Shown in pieces: positions 25,918 through 34,198 of a stretch of DNA of 64,000 nt. The translations under genes and the position numbers were made by a program. A model generated the notes under the pieces. That model was given only the letters and a program-made list of their open reading frames with translations. It had not been told where the DNA came from and searched no databases. The stretch spans positions 171,804 to 235,803 of the forward strand of contig JADLFM010000165.1 in assembly GCA_020845495.1 (NCBI GenBank), in the 5' to 3' direction. Positions within the stretch are counted from its first letter, which is position 1. The number at the start of each line of letters is the position of its first letter. This DNA is from Chloroflexota bacterium (GTDB lineage: Bacteria; Chloroflexota; UBA6077; JACCZL01).

Positions 25918-26115
25918 TCCGTCACCCGGCCTTCTCGCCCTGGGCCTGAGTGCGCTGACCAGATAGCAGCGGCGCTCAATCTCCGCCATCAGCCCGTCAC
26001 GCTCCGCGCTTCTACGTCGTTGTCTTGAGAGAGGCTGCGGCCGGGAGGGTCGACGCCGTGACAGGGGGACAGGTGCCCGATGATGACGATCGGGCGCAGG
26101 CCGGGAGCCGTCAGC

Positions 26116-27366
26116 ATGAACGCTCAGGTACAAACGGTCAGCCCGTCGACGTTCGATCTATTCGTCGCCCGTCAACCCATCCTCGACCGCGGTGGGCGAG
26201 TGTTTGGCTACGAGCTCCTCTTCCGATCCGGAGGCGAAAACCGCTACGCCTTCACCGACGGCGATGCCGCTTCGCTCGCCGTCATCTCGAACAGCTTCTT
26301 CATGCTCGGCGTCGATACCCTGGCCGGTGGCGCACGGGTATTCGTGAACTTCACCCGCGCGGCGCTCGTGGGCGACTACGCCTCGGTGCTCCCCCGAAAC
26401 TCACTCGTCGTCGAGATCCTCGAAGATATCGAGCCAGACGCAGAAGTGTATGCGGCCTGCGAGCGCCTCAAGCGGGCCGGCTACACCATCGCCCTGGATG
26501 ACTTCGTACCGGACTCGCCGGCCCGCCATCTGGTCAAGTTTGCCGACATCATCAAGGTCGACTTCTCGATGCACGGCCCTGATATGCGCAAATCGCTGGC
26601 CACGGCCTGCAAGCGCCGGCGCATCGCGCTTGTCGCCGAGAAGGTCGAGACCGCCGAAGATGCGCGTCAGGCGCACGACTTCGGCTACGACTACGTGCAG
26701 GGGTATTACTTCGCCCGGCCGGAGGTACGCACAGGACGGCGCGACCCGGCCTTCAGGCCGTTCCGGCTCCAACTCATGTCCGAGCTGTGTAAGCCGGACC
26801 CGAGCCACGAGCGGATCGAGGCACTCCTCCGACACGATCCGGCCCTGTCGTTTCGCCTGATCCGGTACCTGAACTCGGCCACGTTCGGCCTGCGTTCGCC
26901 GGTCCGGAGCATTCGGCAGGCGATCGCCTACCTCGGCCACGCCGGTCTGCGGGTCTGGGCGATGGCGATGGTCCTGGCTGACGCCGGCGGAGATCGGCCG
27001 TTCGAGCTCGTGGTGACGTCGGTTACTCGCGGTCGGTTCTGTGAGGTCGTGGGGCGCGCGTGCGGCTTCGCACCGGCGACTGATGACCTCTCCCTGCTCG
27101 GCCTGTTCTCGTTGATCGACGCGATCGTCAACCTCCCACTCGACGAGGCGCTGGCGGGCGTCGGCCTGCCGGAGGTGGTGCGGGCGGCGTTGCATGGCGA
27201 GGATAACGACCTTCGAGCCATCCTCGACCTCGCCCGCGCCTACGAGCGCGCCGACTGGCCGGCCGTCGATCGCTTGCTCGCGCGGCTCGGCCTGGACGCG
27301 GCCGACGTGCCGTCCATGTACCTGGAAGCCGTCGCCTGGGGCAATCGTTCCCAGGCGATATGCTGA
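26116..27366 (+). CDS. EAL-HDOD signalling protein (YuxH family)
   Basis: 416 aa from ATG 26116 (GGGAG 8 bp before); ATG 26080 would add 12 residues. The N-terminal half is an EAL domain starting VARQPILDRGGRVFGYELLFR. The EAL signature is ELL, yet other metal and catalytic positions are present: NFT, VEILE, ALDDF, IKVD, AEKVET and VQGYYF. The C-terminal half (about 220-400) is an HDOD domain (LRHDPALSFRLIRYLNSATFGLRSPVRSIRQAIAYLG). Such proteins work in c-di-GMP or stress signalling; activity as a phosphodiesterase is uncertain. With the PilZ protein it points to c-di-GMP control of motility. Confidence 0.88.
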   Translation: MNAQVQTVSPSTFDLFVARQPILDRGGRVFGYELLFRSGGENRYAFTDGDAASLAVISNSFFMLGVDTLAGGARVFVNFTRAALVGDYASVLPRNSLVVEILEDIEPDAEVYAACERLKRAGYTIALDDFVPDSPARHLVKFADIIKVDFSMHGPDMRKSLATACKRRRIALVAEKVETAEDARQAHDFGYDYVQGYYFARPEVRTGRRDPAFRPFRLQLMSELCKPDPSHERIEALLRHDPALSFRLIRYLNSATFGLRSPVRSIRQAIAYLGHAGLRVWAMAMVLADAGGDRPFELVVTSVTRGRFCEVVGRACGFAPATDDLSLLGLFSLIDAIVNLPLDEALAGVGLPEVVRAALHGEDNDLRAILDLARAYERADWPAVDRLLARLGLDAADVPSMYLEAVAWGNRSQAIC

Positions 27367-27468
27367 TCGCGGCCGATGCCGCGGCCACGCACCCCGCTAC
27401 GAAGTTGTCAACATGTGTCCACTCGGCGCCGGAAGGGCGGCCGAGCGGTTGGGTAAGGAGGCTCCGTC

Positions 27469-28086
27469 GTGAGCGTCGCGATCGTCCTGCGTCTGTGGGC
27501 GCAGCCAGGGATGGTCGACGACCTGACCCGTCTTCTGGGCGCGCTTGCCGTACCGGGCGCTGGCGTGCCCACCATGCGGCCGGTCGCTCCGCTCTTCCAA
27601 CGCCTCGGCCACCCGCACGAGTTTCTGTACGTCGGCACCTGGGAGTCTCGCGCGGCACTGGCCGAGCAACTCCGGTGTCGACGGCACGGCGAGACGGCTG
27701 CCACTATCGTCGAGGATGGGGCGCTCTACGTCTGTCGCGAGCTTGTGTCGACCAGTGTGCCCGGCCGGCGGCCGGATGCCGTGGGGGCCTGGATCGTCAG
27801 CGCGCCGAGCGGCCGACAGGGCCGCCTCGAAGCGTTCCTGCGCGCGTGGACTGAGACACGCCTGCGGACGCGGCCCGGCTTCGTCGCTTTCGGGCTGTAC
27901 CAGGATGCCGCCGATGAGTCGCGCTTCATCCTGGCCCACCAGTGGCACTCGATGGACGACCTGTTCGCGTTGTGGCAGTGCGAAGGACCGGCCCTCGACG
28001 ACCGTCTTGCGGAGCTTGGCGCGCTCGGCGTTCGCTTCACCGGCATGGCCAGCCCATCCGCCGCAGAAAGCTGCTGCGTCGCCTGA
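27469..28086 (+). CDS. dimeric alpha-beta barrel protein, ABM-like
   Basis: 205 aa from a GTG with AAGGAGG upstream. It reads as two ferredoxin-like halves: residues 1-80 (VAIVLRLWAQPGMVDDLTRLLG ... EFLYVGTWESRAALAEQ) and residues 100-190 (AWIVSAPSGRQGRLEAFLRAW ... FILAHQWHSMDDLFALWQ). Such tandem folds belong to the antibiotic-biosynthesis monooxygenase/stress-response barrel superfamily. No cofactor residues are recognisable, so the role is open. The C-terminus ends with a Cys-Cys pair. Confidence 0.6.
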   Translation: MSVAIVLRLWAQPGMVDDLTRLLGALAVPGAGVPTMRPVAPLFQRLGHPHEFLYVGTWESRAALAEQLRCRRHGETAATIVEDGALYVCRELVSTSVPGRRPDAVGAWIVSAPSGRQGRLEAFLRAWTETRLRTRPGFVAFGLYQDAADESRFILAHQWHSMDDLFALWQCEGPALDDRLAELGALGVRFTGMASPSAAESCCVA

Positions 28087-28159
28087 GCCGGCTCGCCCCG
28101 CTCTCGACCCCGCCCCCTGGGGTGCTGCACCGGTAGCGTAGCGTGGCGCTCCACCTGCT

Positions 28160-28189
28160 GCCGCACGGCGGGCGCACCAGCCGTGCGGC
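28160..28189. terminator. 10-bp-stem hairpin after the barrel-protein gene
   Basis: GCCGCACGGC at 28160 pairs exactly with GCCGTGCGGC ending at 28189 around a 10-base loop. It is 74 bp after a stop codon and 91 bp before the next gene. No T-run follows. Confidence 0.5.
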
Positions 28190-28279
28190 GTTGGCCAGCC
28201 GTCACGCCCGGGTGATGACGCCTGACCCTGGCAGACGGTCCCCGGTGTGCGCGATCCTGAACATCGGGAGGTGGGGCCC

Positions 28280-28903
28280 ATGTTCGTCGAACAGGTGATG
28301 ACCGCACCGGCCGTGACGGTCGGGCCGGAAGCGTCAGTCGGACGAGCCTGGAGTCTCCTGCAAGAAGGGCACTTCCGACATCTGCCGGTCGTTCGCCTCG
28401 GGCGGCTGGCCGGCATGGTGTCGGACCGCGATCTTCGCGTCGCGCGGGCGCTCGCCGAGGAGCCGAACGTCGGCAAGATCATGCACGCGGACGTCGTGAG
28501 CGTGACGCCGGATACCCCGATCGAAGAGGCGAGCCGCCTGCTGCTGGAGCACAAGATCGGCGCCCTGCCGGTCCTGAAGGACGGACACCTCGTCGGCATC
28601 GTGACTGAAAGCGACCTGTTCCGGATGCTGACGCGGGTGATGGGTGTGCTCGAACCGAGCACCCGGCTTCAACTCGTGCTCGACGACCCATCCCGCCAGT
28701 TGGCCGACGTTACCCGCATCGCGCACGAGCACCGAGTCCGGATCGTGAGCCTGGTCACCGTGCCCGGCCCGGATGACACACGGCAGACGGTGGTGCTCCG
28801 AGCCCAGACGATCGCGCCCGAGCCGCTTATTCGAGATCTCGAACGGACGGGCGTGCACGTCGTCGGACCAGTGCCCGGATCGGCCACCGGACCGCTGGGT
28901 TAG
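28280..28903 (+). CDS. CBS-domain pair protein, AcuB-like
   Basis: 207 aa from ATG 28280 with GGGAGGTGGGG upstream. Two CBS repeats are clear: residues 1-60 (VEQVMTAPAVTVGPEASVGRAW ... LAGMVSDRDLR) and 65-125 (IMHADVVSVTPDTPIEEASRLL ... LVGIVTESDLFRML). The last 70 residues form an ACT-like domain as in AcuB. CBS pairs bind adenine nucleotides and sense energy status. The partner protein is unknown. Confidence 0.85.
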   Translation: MFVEQVMTAPAVTVGPEASVGRAWSLLQEGHFRHLPVVRLGRLAGMVSDRDLRVARALAEEPNVGKIMHADVVSVTPDTPIEEASRLLLEHKIGALPVLKDGHLVGIVTESDLFRMLTRVMGVLEPSTRLQLVLDDPSRQLADVTRIAHEHRVRIVSLVTVPGPDDTRQTVVLRAQTIAPEPLIRDLERTGVHVVGPVPGSATGPLG

Positions 28904-28935
28904 CCGAATCGAGCGATACCGGGCGTATCCGGAGG

Positions 28936-29154
28936 CTAACGGTCGTCGTGCCAGAACGGCTCCGGCGACCGCGCGCACGTGGGGCACAACCGCTCACTGC
29001 CGCTGAGCGGGCTTTCCGGATCGATCCGAGGGGTCAGAACCGCCGGCTTCCCGCACTCATCGCAGATGCCACGAACGACCGTACTCGCCGCCGCACGCGT
29101 GGCGGTATCCATCATCGTGCTCGCCCGCATGTCCGCCGGCCGCTGCTCGTCCAT
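28936..29154 (-). CDS. small zinc-ribbon protein
   Basis: 72 aa. Two Cys pairs, CDEC (about residues 31-34) and CPTC (about 57-60), are separated by 22 residues, a typical zinc-ribbon spacing. GGGAG lies 6 bp before the ATG. It is convergent with the CBS gene and divergent from the next. No family is recognised; a nucleic-acid or protein-binding role is only a guess. Confidence 0.55.
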   Translation of the reverse strand: MDEQRPADMRASTMMDTATRAAASTVVRGICDECGKPAVLTPRIDPESPLSGSERLCPTCARSPEPFWHDDR

Positions 29155-29267
29155 CAGGTACTCCCGGGTGGTGATCAGCCCGTACCCCTAGTGTACCCGC
29201 TCCCGAGTGCCGCCTCTGGGTCTTGCGACGTGCTACGCTCACCTCCGCGACGAGGGGAGGAACCACC

Positions 29268-30416
29268 GTGCGCGTTACTGGGCTCGAAACCTTCCTGGTG
29301 CATCCGGGGCGGGGCAAGAATCTGCTGTTCGTCAAGGTCTCGACCGACGAGGGCGTCTACGGCTGGGGTGAGGCGTACACCCAGTCCGACCGCGACCGAG
29401 CCATCGAAACCACGATCCACGAGCTTGGCCGGTACCTGGTCGGGCGCGACCCGTTCGCTATCAAGCACTTCACCTTTGTGGCCTATCACGACTTCCTCGG
29501 GAAGCGTGGCTCGATGGAGACGTATTCGGCCCTGTCGGGCATCGAGCATGCGCTCTGGGACATCTGCGGGAAGGCGGCCGGGCAGCCGGTCTATAACCTG
29601 CTTGGCGGCCCCTGCCGCGACAAGATCCGGGTGTACGCGAACGGCTGGTCCGACGGCATCCGCGAGCCGCGCGCGCTTGCCGCACGGGCGCAGGAAGTCA
29701 TCGCGATGGGCTTTACCGCCCTCAAGTGGGATCCGTTCCCGAACCCCTGGCGAGCCTACCTTGGCCGCGAGGAGGAGCGCGCCGCGATCGAGAGCGTCCG
29801 GATCATGCGTGAGACGCTCGGGCCGGACGTGGAACTGCTCGTCGAAGTCCATCGCCGGCTCTCGCCGATGAGCGCCGTCCGCGTCGCCGAGGCGATCTCC
29901 GAGTATCGCCCCTTCTGGTACGAGGAGCCGGTCTCGGCGCAGAACCTCGATGCGCTGGCCGAGGTGCGCAGTTCGATCGACATTCCGGTCGTCACCGGCG
30001 AGGAACTGTACACCAAGCGGGACTTCCGCGCGGTCTTCGAGAAACGCGCCGCGGACATCCTGAACCCGGACGTCTGCAACGTCGGCGGCATCCTCGAGCT
30101 CAAGGAGATCGGGGCGATGGCTGAGCCGTCCTACGTCGCGATGTCCCCCCACAACTACAACAGCACGACGGTCGGGCTGGCCGCGACGGTGAACGTCTCG
30201 GCAGTGATGCCGAACTTCCTCATCACTGAGTACTTCGTGAACTTCGAAGCGCTCGGCAAGGAGATCGCCCATCCGCCGCTGCTGGCTGAGAACAGCTACG
30301 TGCCGCTCCCGACGACGCCGGGCCTGGGCATCGACCTCGACGAGGATGCCCTGCGTGCGCACGCCTTCCAACCGTTCAAGGCGCGCTCGATTCGCCAGTT
30401 CTCCGACGAGCCCTAG
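29268..30416 (+). CDS. enolase-superfamily sugar-acid dehydratase-like protein (second paralogue)
   Basis: 382 aa from a GTG with GAGGGGAGG upstream. The layout matches the gene at 15252: capping domain, barrel signature SGIEHALWDICGKAAGQPVYNLLGGPCRDKIR, then E193-V-H195 in EVHRRLSP, Glu in WYEEPV, Glu in TGEELY and His in MSPHNYNS. As in the other paralogue, the first metal ligand is Glu where galactonate/mannonate dehydratases have Asp. It is probably an acid-sugar dehydratase or racemase; the substrate is unknown. The gene is followed by a convergent palindromic element. Confidence 0.85.
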   Translation: MRVTGLETFLVHPGRGKNLLFVKVSTDEGVYGWGEAYTQSDRDRAIETTIHELGRYLVGRDPFAIKHFTFVAYHDFLGKRGSMETYSALSGIEHALWDICGKAAGQPVYNLLGGPCRDKIRVYANGWSDGIREPRALAARAQEVIAMGFTALKWDPFPNPWRAYLGREEERAAIESVRIMRETLGPDVELLVEVHRRLSPMSAVRVAEAISEYRPFWYEEPVSAQNLDALAEVRSSIDIPVVTGEELYTKRDFRAVFEKRAADILNPDVCNVGGILELKEIGAMAEPSYVAMSPHNYNSTTVGLAATVNVSAVMPNFLITEYFVNFEALGKEIAHPPLLAENSYVPLPTTPGLGIDLDEDALRAHAFQPFKARSIRQFSDEP

Positions 30417-30426
30417 CTGACGTCCC

Positions 30427-30514
30427 CCTCACCTCGGGCCTGGGTGTACCCTTTCCCGCGGCTGCCTTCTCACCTCCGGCCTCTCTTCAGCGGTGGGGAG
30501 GGCCCGGGGTGAGG
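30427..30514. repeat. palindromic repeat between convergent genes (REP-like, copy C)
   Basis: A 14-bp arm at 30427-30440 (CCTCACCTCGGGCC) pairs with 30501-30514 with one mismatch. The arms resemble the outer arms of the elements at 45524 and 57439 (CCTCACC/GGGTGAGG). The right arm touches the stop codon of the - strand gene at 30515. It may also act as a terminator. Confidence 0.55.
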
Positions 30515-31618
30515 CTAGCGCCGGCCACGGGGGGCGCCGTGCGGCTCGGCCAACGTGATCCCAGCAGCGATGGACGTTCTATCGGGCATGTCAGATGGTG
30601 GCGTAGGGGGCGGCATCAGCGCGTGGCGTAGCGCCACGATCAGCACGGCGGCCACCAGCATGGTGGCGCCAGTCGTGAGCAGCCGGAGCGCCAGCATAAC
30701 AAGCGCGGCCGTGGGGCTCGACACCCCGTGGGCCACGAACGCGGTCAGGCCGGTCAATTCTGTGGTACCGACCTTCACCGGGATCGGAACCAGGATGGTC
30801 GAGAGGACCACGATCGCGTAGATCCCCATGATCTGGAACCACCCGATCTCCGTGGCTCCGACTACTCCCGCGATCACGTACAGGTCGGCCACATAGACCA
30901 GCATGTACACCGCGGTGGGGAGGATCGCGCGAACCGTCCGCCAGGTGATCAGATCCGCCGCCGCCTCCAGCAACTCCTCGGCAATGATGGCCAGCCGGCG
31001 TAACCAATTCGGGGTCCATGGTGCGAGATGGAGCTCCCAGTAGCGCACGGCGAGGACGACCAACACCAGCAGTACCACCCATACACCGATGATCCCCAAC
31101 AACGTCCAGGTGACCCAGGGTGCTCCGGGGACGCCGACGATGAGCGCGACGGGCAGCGCGAGCAGGCTCTCGAGCGCCAGCGTCGCCGTCGTCGCCGTCG
31201 AGGACCGCACGATAGCCACCTCATGGAGGCCGCTAGCTCGGGCCAGGAGGAAGTTCTGCACGTAGATCCCGCCGGGGATCGTCTTCGCGATCTCGCCGCC
31301 GGCCATAGCGGCCAGTGTGAGCCGCCAGGGCACATTGACGTCGAGTTGCTCCAGTAGCTCGTGCCAGAGGATGGCGCGCGCTCCAATGTACGGGATGGTG
31401 AGCACCAGCACGATCCACCAGGTGCGCTCGACGATCGCGACGATCTGCCCGCTACTCTGGGGCGAGGCGGCCATCATCGAGACGTAGCCGAGCAGGCCCA
31501 CCGTGGCGATGGTTGGCAGGACGACATTGAACTGATTCCGGCGGAGCCACCTGCCACATCGGCGGAGCCACCTGCCACCCTGGCGGAGCCAGTTGCGCGT
31601 GGGCGTATCGTCGCTCAT
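30515..31618 (-). CDS. flippase-like integral membrane protein (UPF0104/AglD/HpnL-like), paralogue 2
   Basis: 367 aa with about eight hydrophobic helices between residues 25 and 345. Family features: the amphipathic AGGEIAKTIPGGIYVQNFLLARASG stretch near residue 110 and IVPIPVKVGTTELTGL near residue 270. This fold is shared by the lysyl-phosphatidylglycerol synthase membrane domain and the hopanoid-cluster protein HpnL, thought to move lipid-linked groups. It overlaps its upstream paralogue by 4 bp. With the GT9-like gene and divergent hpnJ it suggests a lipid-modification role, by context only. Confidence 0.8.
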   Translation of the reverse strand: MSDDTPTRNWLRQGGRWLRRCGRWLRRNQFNVVLPTIATVGLLGYVSMMAASPQSSGQIVAIVERTWWIVLVLTIPYIGARAILWHELLEQLDVNVPWRLTLAAMAGGEIAKTIPGGIYVQNFLLARASGLHEVAIVRSSTATTATLALESLLALPVALIVGVPGAPWVTWTLLGIIGVWVVLLVLVVLAVRYWELHLAPWTPNWLRRLAIIAEELLEAAADLITWRTVRAILPTAVYMLVYVADLYVIAGVVGATEIGWFQIMGIYAIVVLSTILVPIPVKVGTTELTGLTAFVAHGVSSPTAALVMLALRLLTTGATMLVAAVLIVALRHALMPPPTPPSDMPDRTSIAAGITLAEPHGAPRGRR

Positions 31619-32790
31619 GGCTTTCGTGCCTGCGGTTTGACCGCGCCAGCGACCTCGGCCCCCGGCTCGTTGCCGCCTGATTGGCCGCCTGATTGGCCGC
31701 CTGATTGGCCGCCGGGCTGGCTGCTGTCTGGTTGGCTGCCGGCCTGGCTCACCACTCGCTCGCGTGCGGCCACGGCGCGCGAAGGCCGCGCCACTCGGGA
31801 CAACTGCCTCCGTAAAATCAACAACACCACTGCCGATTCGGCAATCGTCATGCCCGTCACCAGCACCCGCTGCGCCAGGATGACGATTGCTGCTGTCGGC
31901 TGCGAGAGGCCGTGCGCCATCAGCACGACCAGCCCGGTGAACTCGGTCAGGCCAACTTCGGTTGGGATTGGGACCAGGATCACCGAGAGCACTACGAAGG
32001 CGTAGATGCCAATGGTGCTCAGCATGTCAATCGATTGGATCCCCAGCGATAACAGGATCGCATAGAGAACGACCGCGTACACCAGCATGTAGAGCGCGGT
32101 CGGGACCAGGTTCAGCGCCGTTCGCCAGGTCACCAGGTCCGCGCCGGTCTCGAGAAACGTCTCGATGAAGCGGGTCGTCCTACGCATCCACTTCGGTGTG
32201 CGCTCAGTCATGTGGCGGGCGCCGTAGCGGACGAGTAGCCAGGCTAGGAACAGGATGCCGATCCAGGCGAACACGACGCCCACCAGGGTCCAGCGGACCC
32301 AGGCGTCACCCGGCCAGCCGAAGATCAGCGCGACCGGCACCGCCAGCGCTGCTTCCAGCCCCAGCATCGCCGTCGAGGCCATCGTGGTGCGGGCCACCGC
32401 ATCTTGCCCGAAGTTCTCGACACGCGCCAGCACGTAATTCTGGAGGTACACGCCCGCCGGGAGCACCTTGGTGATCTCGCCACTCGCAAAGGCGACCAGC
32501 ATCGGACGCCAGGGCACCGCGATATTGACGACTTTCAAGAGTTGATGCCACACCAATGCGCGAAGGGCGAGATAGGGGATCGTCAGAAGCAGCACCAGCA
32601 GCCAGGTATTCCCAAGAATTCGCCACAACTGATCGCCGCTCTCCGGGGCGACGGCAATGCTGATGACGTAGGCGAGCAAGCCCAGTCCGACCGCCAGCGG
32701 TACGACCACCCGGACGCTGGTCAGGTGCTGAAGGCAACTCTTGCCGGGCGACGGCGGCCTGGCGGATGACGGTGGCGGTGGGTCGGACAT
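31615..32790 (-). CDS. flippase-like integral membrane protein (UPF0104/AglD/HpnL-like), paralogue 1
   Basis: 391 aa from ATG 32790; the frame stays open much further upstream but that part is antisense-type noise over the glycosyltransferase gene. Eight or so hydrophobic helices; ASGEITKVLPAGVYLQNYVLARVENFG and LVPIPTEVGLTEFTGL match the same positions in the downstream paralogue. The two share layout and several identical blocks, so they are a tandem duplication. The C-terminus carries a Gly-Gly-Gln-Ser repeat encoded by a 12-bp tandem repeat at 31676-31712. Confidence 0.8.
   Translation of the reverse strand: MSDPPPPSSARPPSPGKSCLQHLTSVRVVVPLAVGLGLLAYVISIAVAPESGDQLWRILGNTWLLVLLLTIPYLALRALVWHQLLKVVNIAVPWRPMLVAFASGEITKVLPAGVYLQNYVLARVENFGQDAVARTTMASTAMLGLEAALAVPVALIFGWPGDAWVRWTLVGVVFAWIGILFLAWLLVRYGARHMTERTPKWMRRTTRFIETFLETGADLVTWRTALNLVPTALYMLVYAVVLYAILLSLGIQSIDMLSTIGIYAFVVLSVILVPIPTEVGLTEFTGLVVLMAHGLSQPTAAIVILAQRVLVTGMTIAESAVVLLILRRQLSRVARPSRAVAARERVVSQAGSQPDSSQPGGQSGGQSGGQSGGNEPGAEVAGAVKPQARKP
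31676..31712. repeat. 12-bp tandem repeat in flippase-like gene tail
   Basis: Three copies of a 12-bp unit (type CCGCCTGATTGG) code for Gly-Gly-Gln-Ser on the - strand. The unit keeps the reading frame. It lies in a disordered tail, after the last membrane helix. Confidence 0.8.
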
Positions 32791-33104
32791 GTCGGGAGTC
32801 ACCTGGAGAGCTACGCGAGTGGGGGACTGAGCGAGTGAAGGACTGAACGAGCATACGACAGCGCGCGTACGACGCTCGGACCACGCATGTCCTACGCGAG
32901 CGAACACGGTTGCATCCAACGCGCCATCACCGCCGCCACCGGCGCTAACCACCGACACCCGGCTGCCCCTCGCCGGCAGGCCGATCTCCGGCCCGTCGCG
33001 AGTGGCCGATGTGGGGCCAACCACCGGCACCGTGCCAGGAGCCGACGCCGGACCGCCGCCACGCGCTCGGGGCGACTGGCGCCGCGAAGCGACGGACGAC
33101 GGTG
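32791..33104. other. intergenic spacer in the flippase cassette
   Basis: 314 bp between the glycosyltransferase stop and the first flippase-like gene. Long open frames cross it but none has protein-like features. I see no hairpin or promoter that stands out. Confidence 0.5.
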
Positions 33105-34058
33105 CTAGTGCGAGGCCAACACCCGGATACCCGCAAATACCCGGCCAGCCGACGCATCGGGCCGACGGACCAGGAGGTGTGGCACTCCCATCGGCGCGGC
33201 CCAGTCGACGGTGCGAGGCAACCACCAGGGAACGATTGCGAACGGGGTACCGCATGCCGCCGCCACGAACCAGAGCCCGCTCTCCGCGCTCACGAGTGCC
33301 TCCGCGCTCTCGACGATCCCGGCTACCTGGCGAATCGGCAGCCCGATCAAGGGCAGTGTGCCAGGTATGGACGCCTGACCCGGTCCCGCCAGCGTGACCG
33401 GCGTGAAGCCGTCCGCCCGTAACAGCGCCGTCAGGTCGCGCCAGTTGCGGTCGTCCCAGCCCTTGACCCGGCGCCAGAAGCGGTCGGCCAGCGGTAGTCC
33501 GTACTGTCCGATATGGGGGGCAAACGCCACCACGCGGGGCGGGAGCGTGCGCGCCGTTGCCCGGTCCTCCTCCGAGAGTACGAGGGTCGGGCGAAACTCG
33601 TGGAGGCAGCCAAGGTGCAAGAACGTCGCGAGCCACTGACCACGCGCCTGGAGCCAGAGGTCGCGGTAGTACAGCCAGGGCCAGTGGTGGCGCCAGTCGC
33701 GCAGCATCGCCTCCGCGAGTGCCACGGGCCTGAGGTCGTGGAGGACCAGAGCAGATCCGAAGCATGCGTGTGCTGACCGTGCGAGTTCGTCTGGCTCGCC
33801 GTAGAGCAGCTCATCGATCGACGGATTGCCCTCCAGGATTCGGCTGATTGGCCGATCAGGACACCCTACCAGCAGGTGGGCCGGCCGCGCCTGTCGGCGG
33901 TACTCCGCGAGCACCGGCGTGAGCCAGAGCAGGTCGCCGAGATGGTAATCGTATCCAAGCAGGAACAGGTGGACGCCCGTGGCAGGGCGTGCTGGCTCCC
34001 CCGGTCCCGCTCCTGACTCTGCCCGTTGCGCCCCTCGATCCACCCGATCCATCAGCAT
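33105..34058 (-). CDS. glycosyltransferase family 9-like (heptosyltransferase-like) protein
   Basis: 317 aa from ATG 34058, with GGGAG 7 bp upstream. The N-terminal half starts VHLFLLGYDYHLGDLLWLTPVLAEYRR, which resembles the GT9 start GDxLLxTPxxxxLRR. The C-terminal half has FAPHIGQYGLP, DRNWRDLTALLRADGFTPVTLAGPG, and ESAEALVSAESGLWFVAAACGTP, like the nucleotide-sugar site of GT9 enzymes, which has DSGxxHLAxAxGxP. It is inferred to transfer a sugar to a lipid or glycan acceptor. It leads a three-gene - strand cassette with two flippase-like genes. Confidence 0.75.
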   Translation of the reverse strand: MLMDRVDRGAQRAESGAGPGEPARPATGVHLFLLGYDYHLGDLLWLTPVLAEYRRQARPAHLLVGCPDRPISRILEGNPSIDELLYGEPDELARSAHACFGSALVLHDLRPVALAEAMLRDWRHHWPWLYYRDLWLQARGQWLATFLHLGCLHEFRPTLVLSEEDRATARTLPPRVVAFAPHIGQYGLPLADRFWRRVKGWDDRNWRDLTALLRADGFTPVTLAGPGQASIPGTLPLIGLPIRQVAGIVESAEALVSAESGLWFVAAACGTPFAIVPWWLPRTVDWAAPMGVPHLLVRRPDASAGRVFAGIRVLASH

Positions 34059-34141
34059 CGGCCACTCCCGGCGATCCTGATGGCACCGTTCGTGCTGCGC
34101 CGAGCCGACAGGGCACGGTCGCGAAACTCGTGGACTGGAGT

Positions 34142-34182
34142 CTGGGGACACGGCAATCGAGGACTTGTAGCCTGGGGACACG
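34142..34182. repeat. direct repeat in the divergent intergenic region
   Basis: CTGGGGACACG occurs at 34142-34152 and 34172-34182, a 30-bp period, about three helical turns. It lies between two divergent genes (GT9-like and hpnJ). It may be a regulator-binding site, but nothing else supports that. Confidence 0.4.
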
Positions 34183-34198
34183 TTCGGCGAGGTGGACG

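Noticed and set aside
32791..33765. Long upstream extension of the first flippase-like gene
   Set aside because: It lies over the same-strand glycosyltransferase gene in a different frame, lacks membrane helices and is Arg/Pro/Gly-rich noise.
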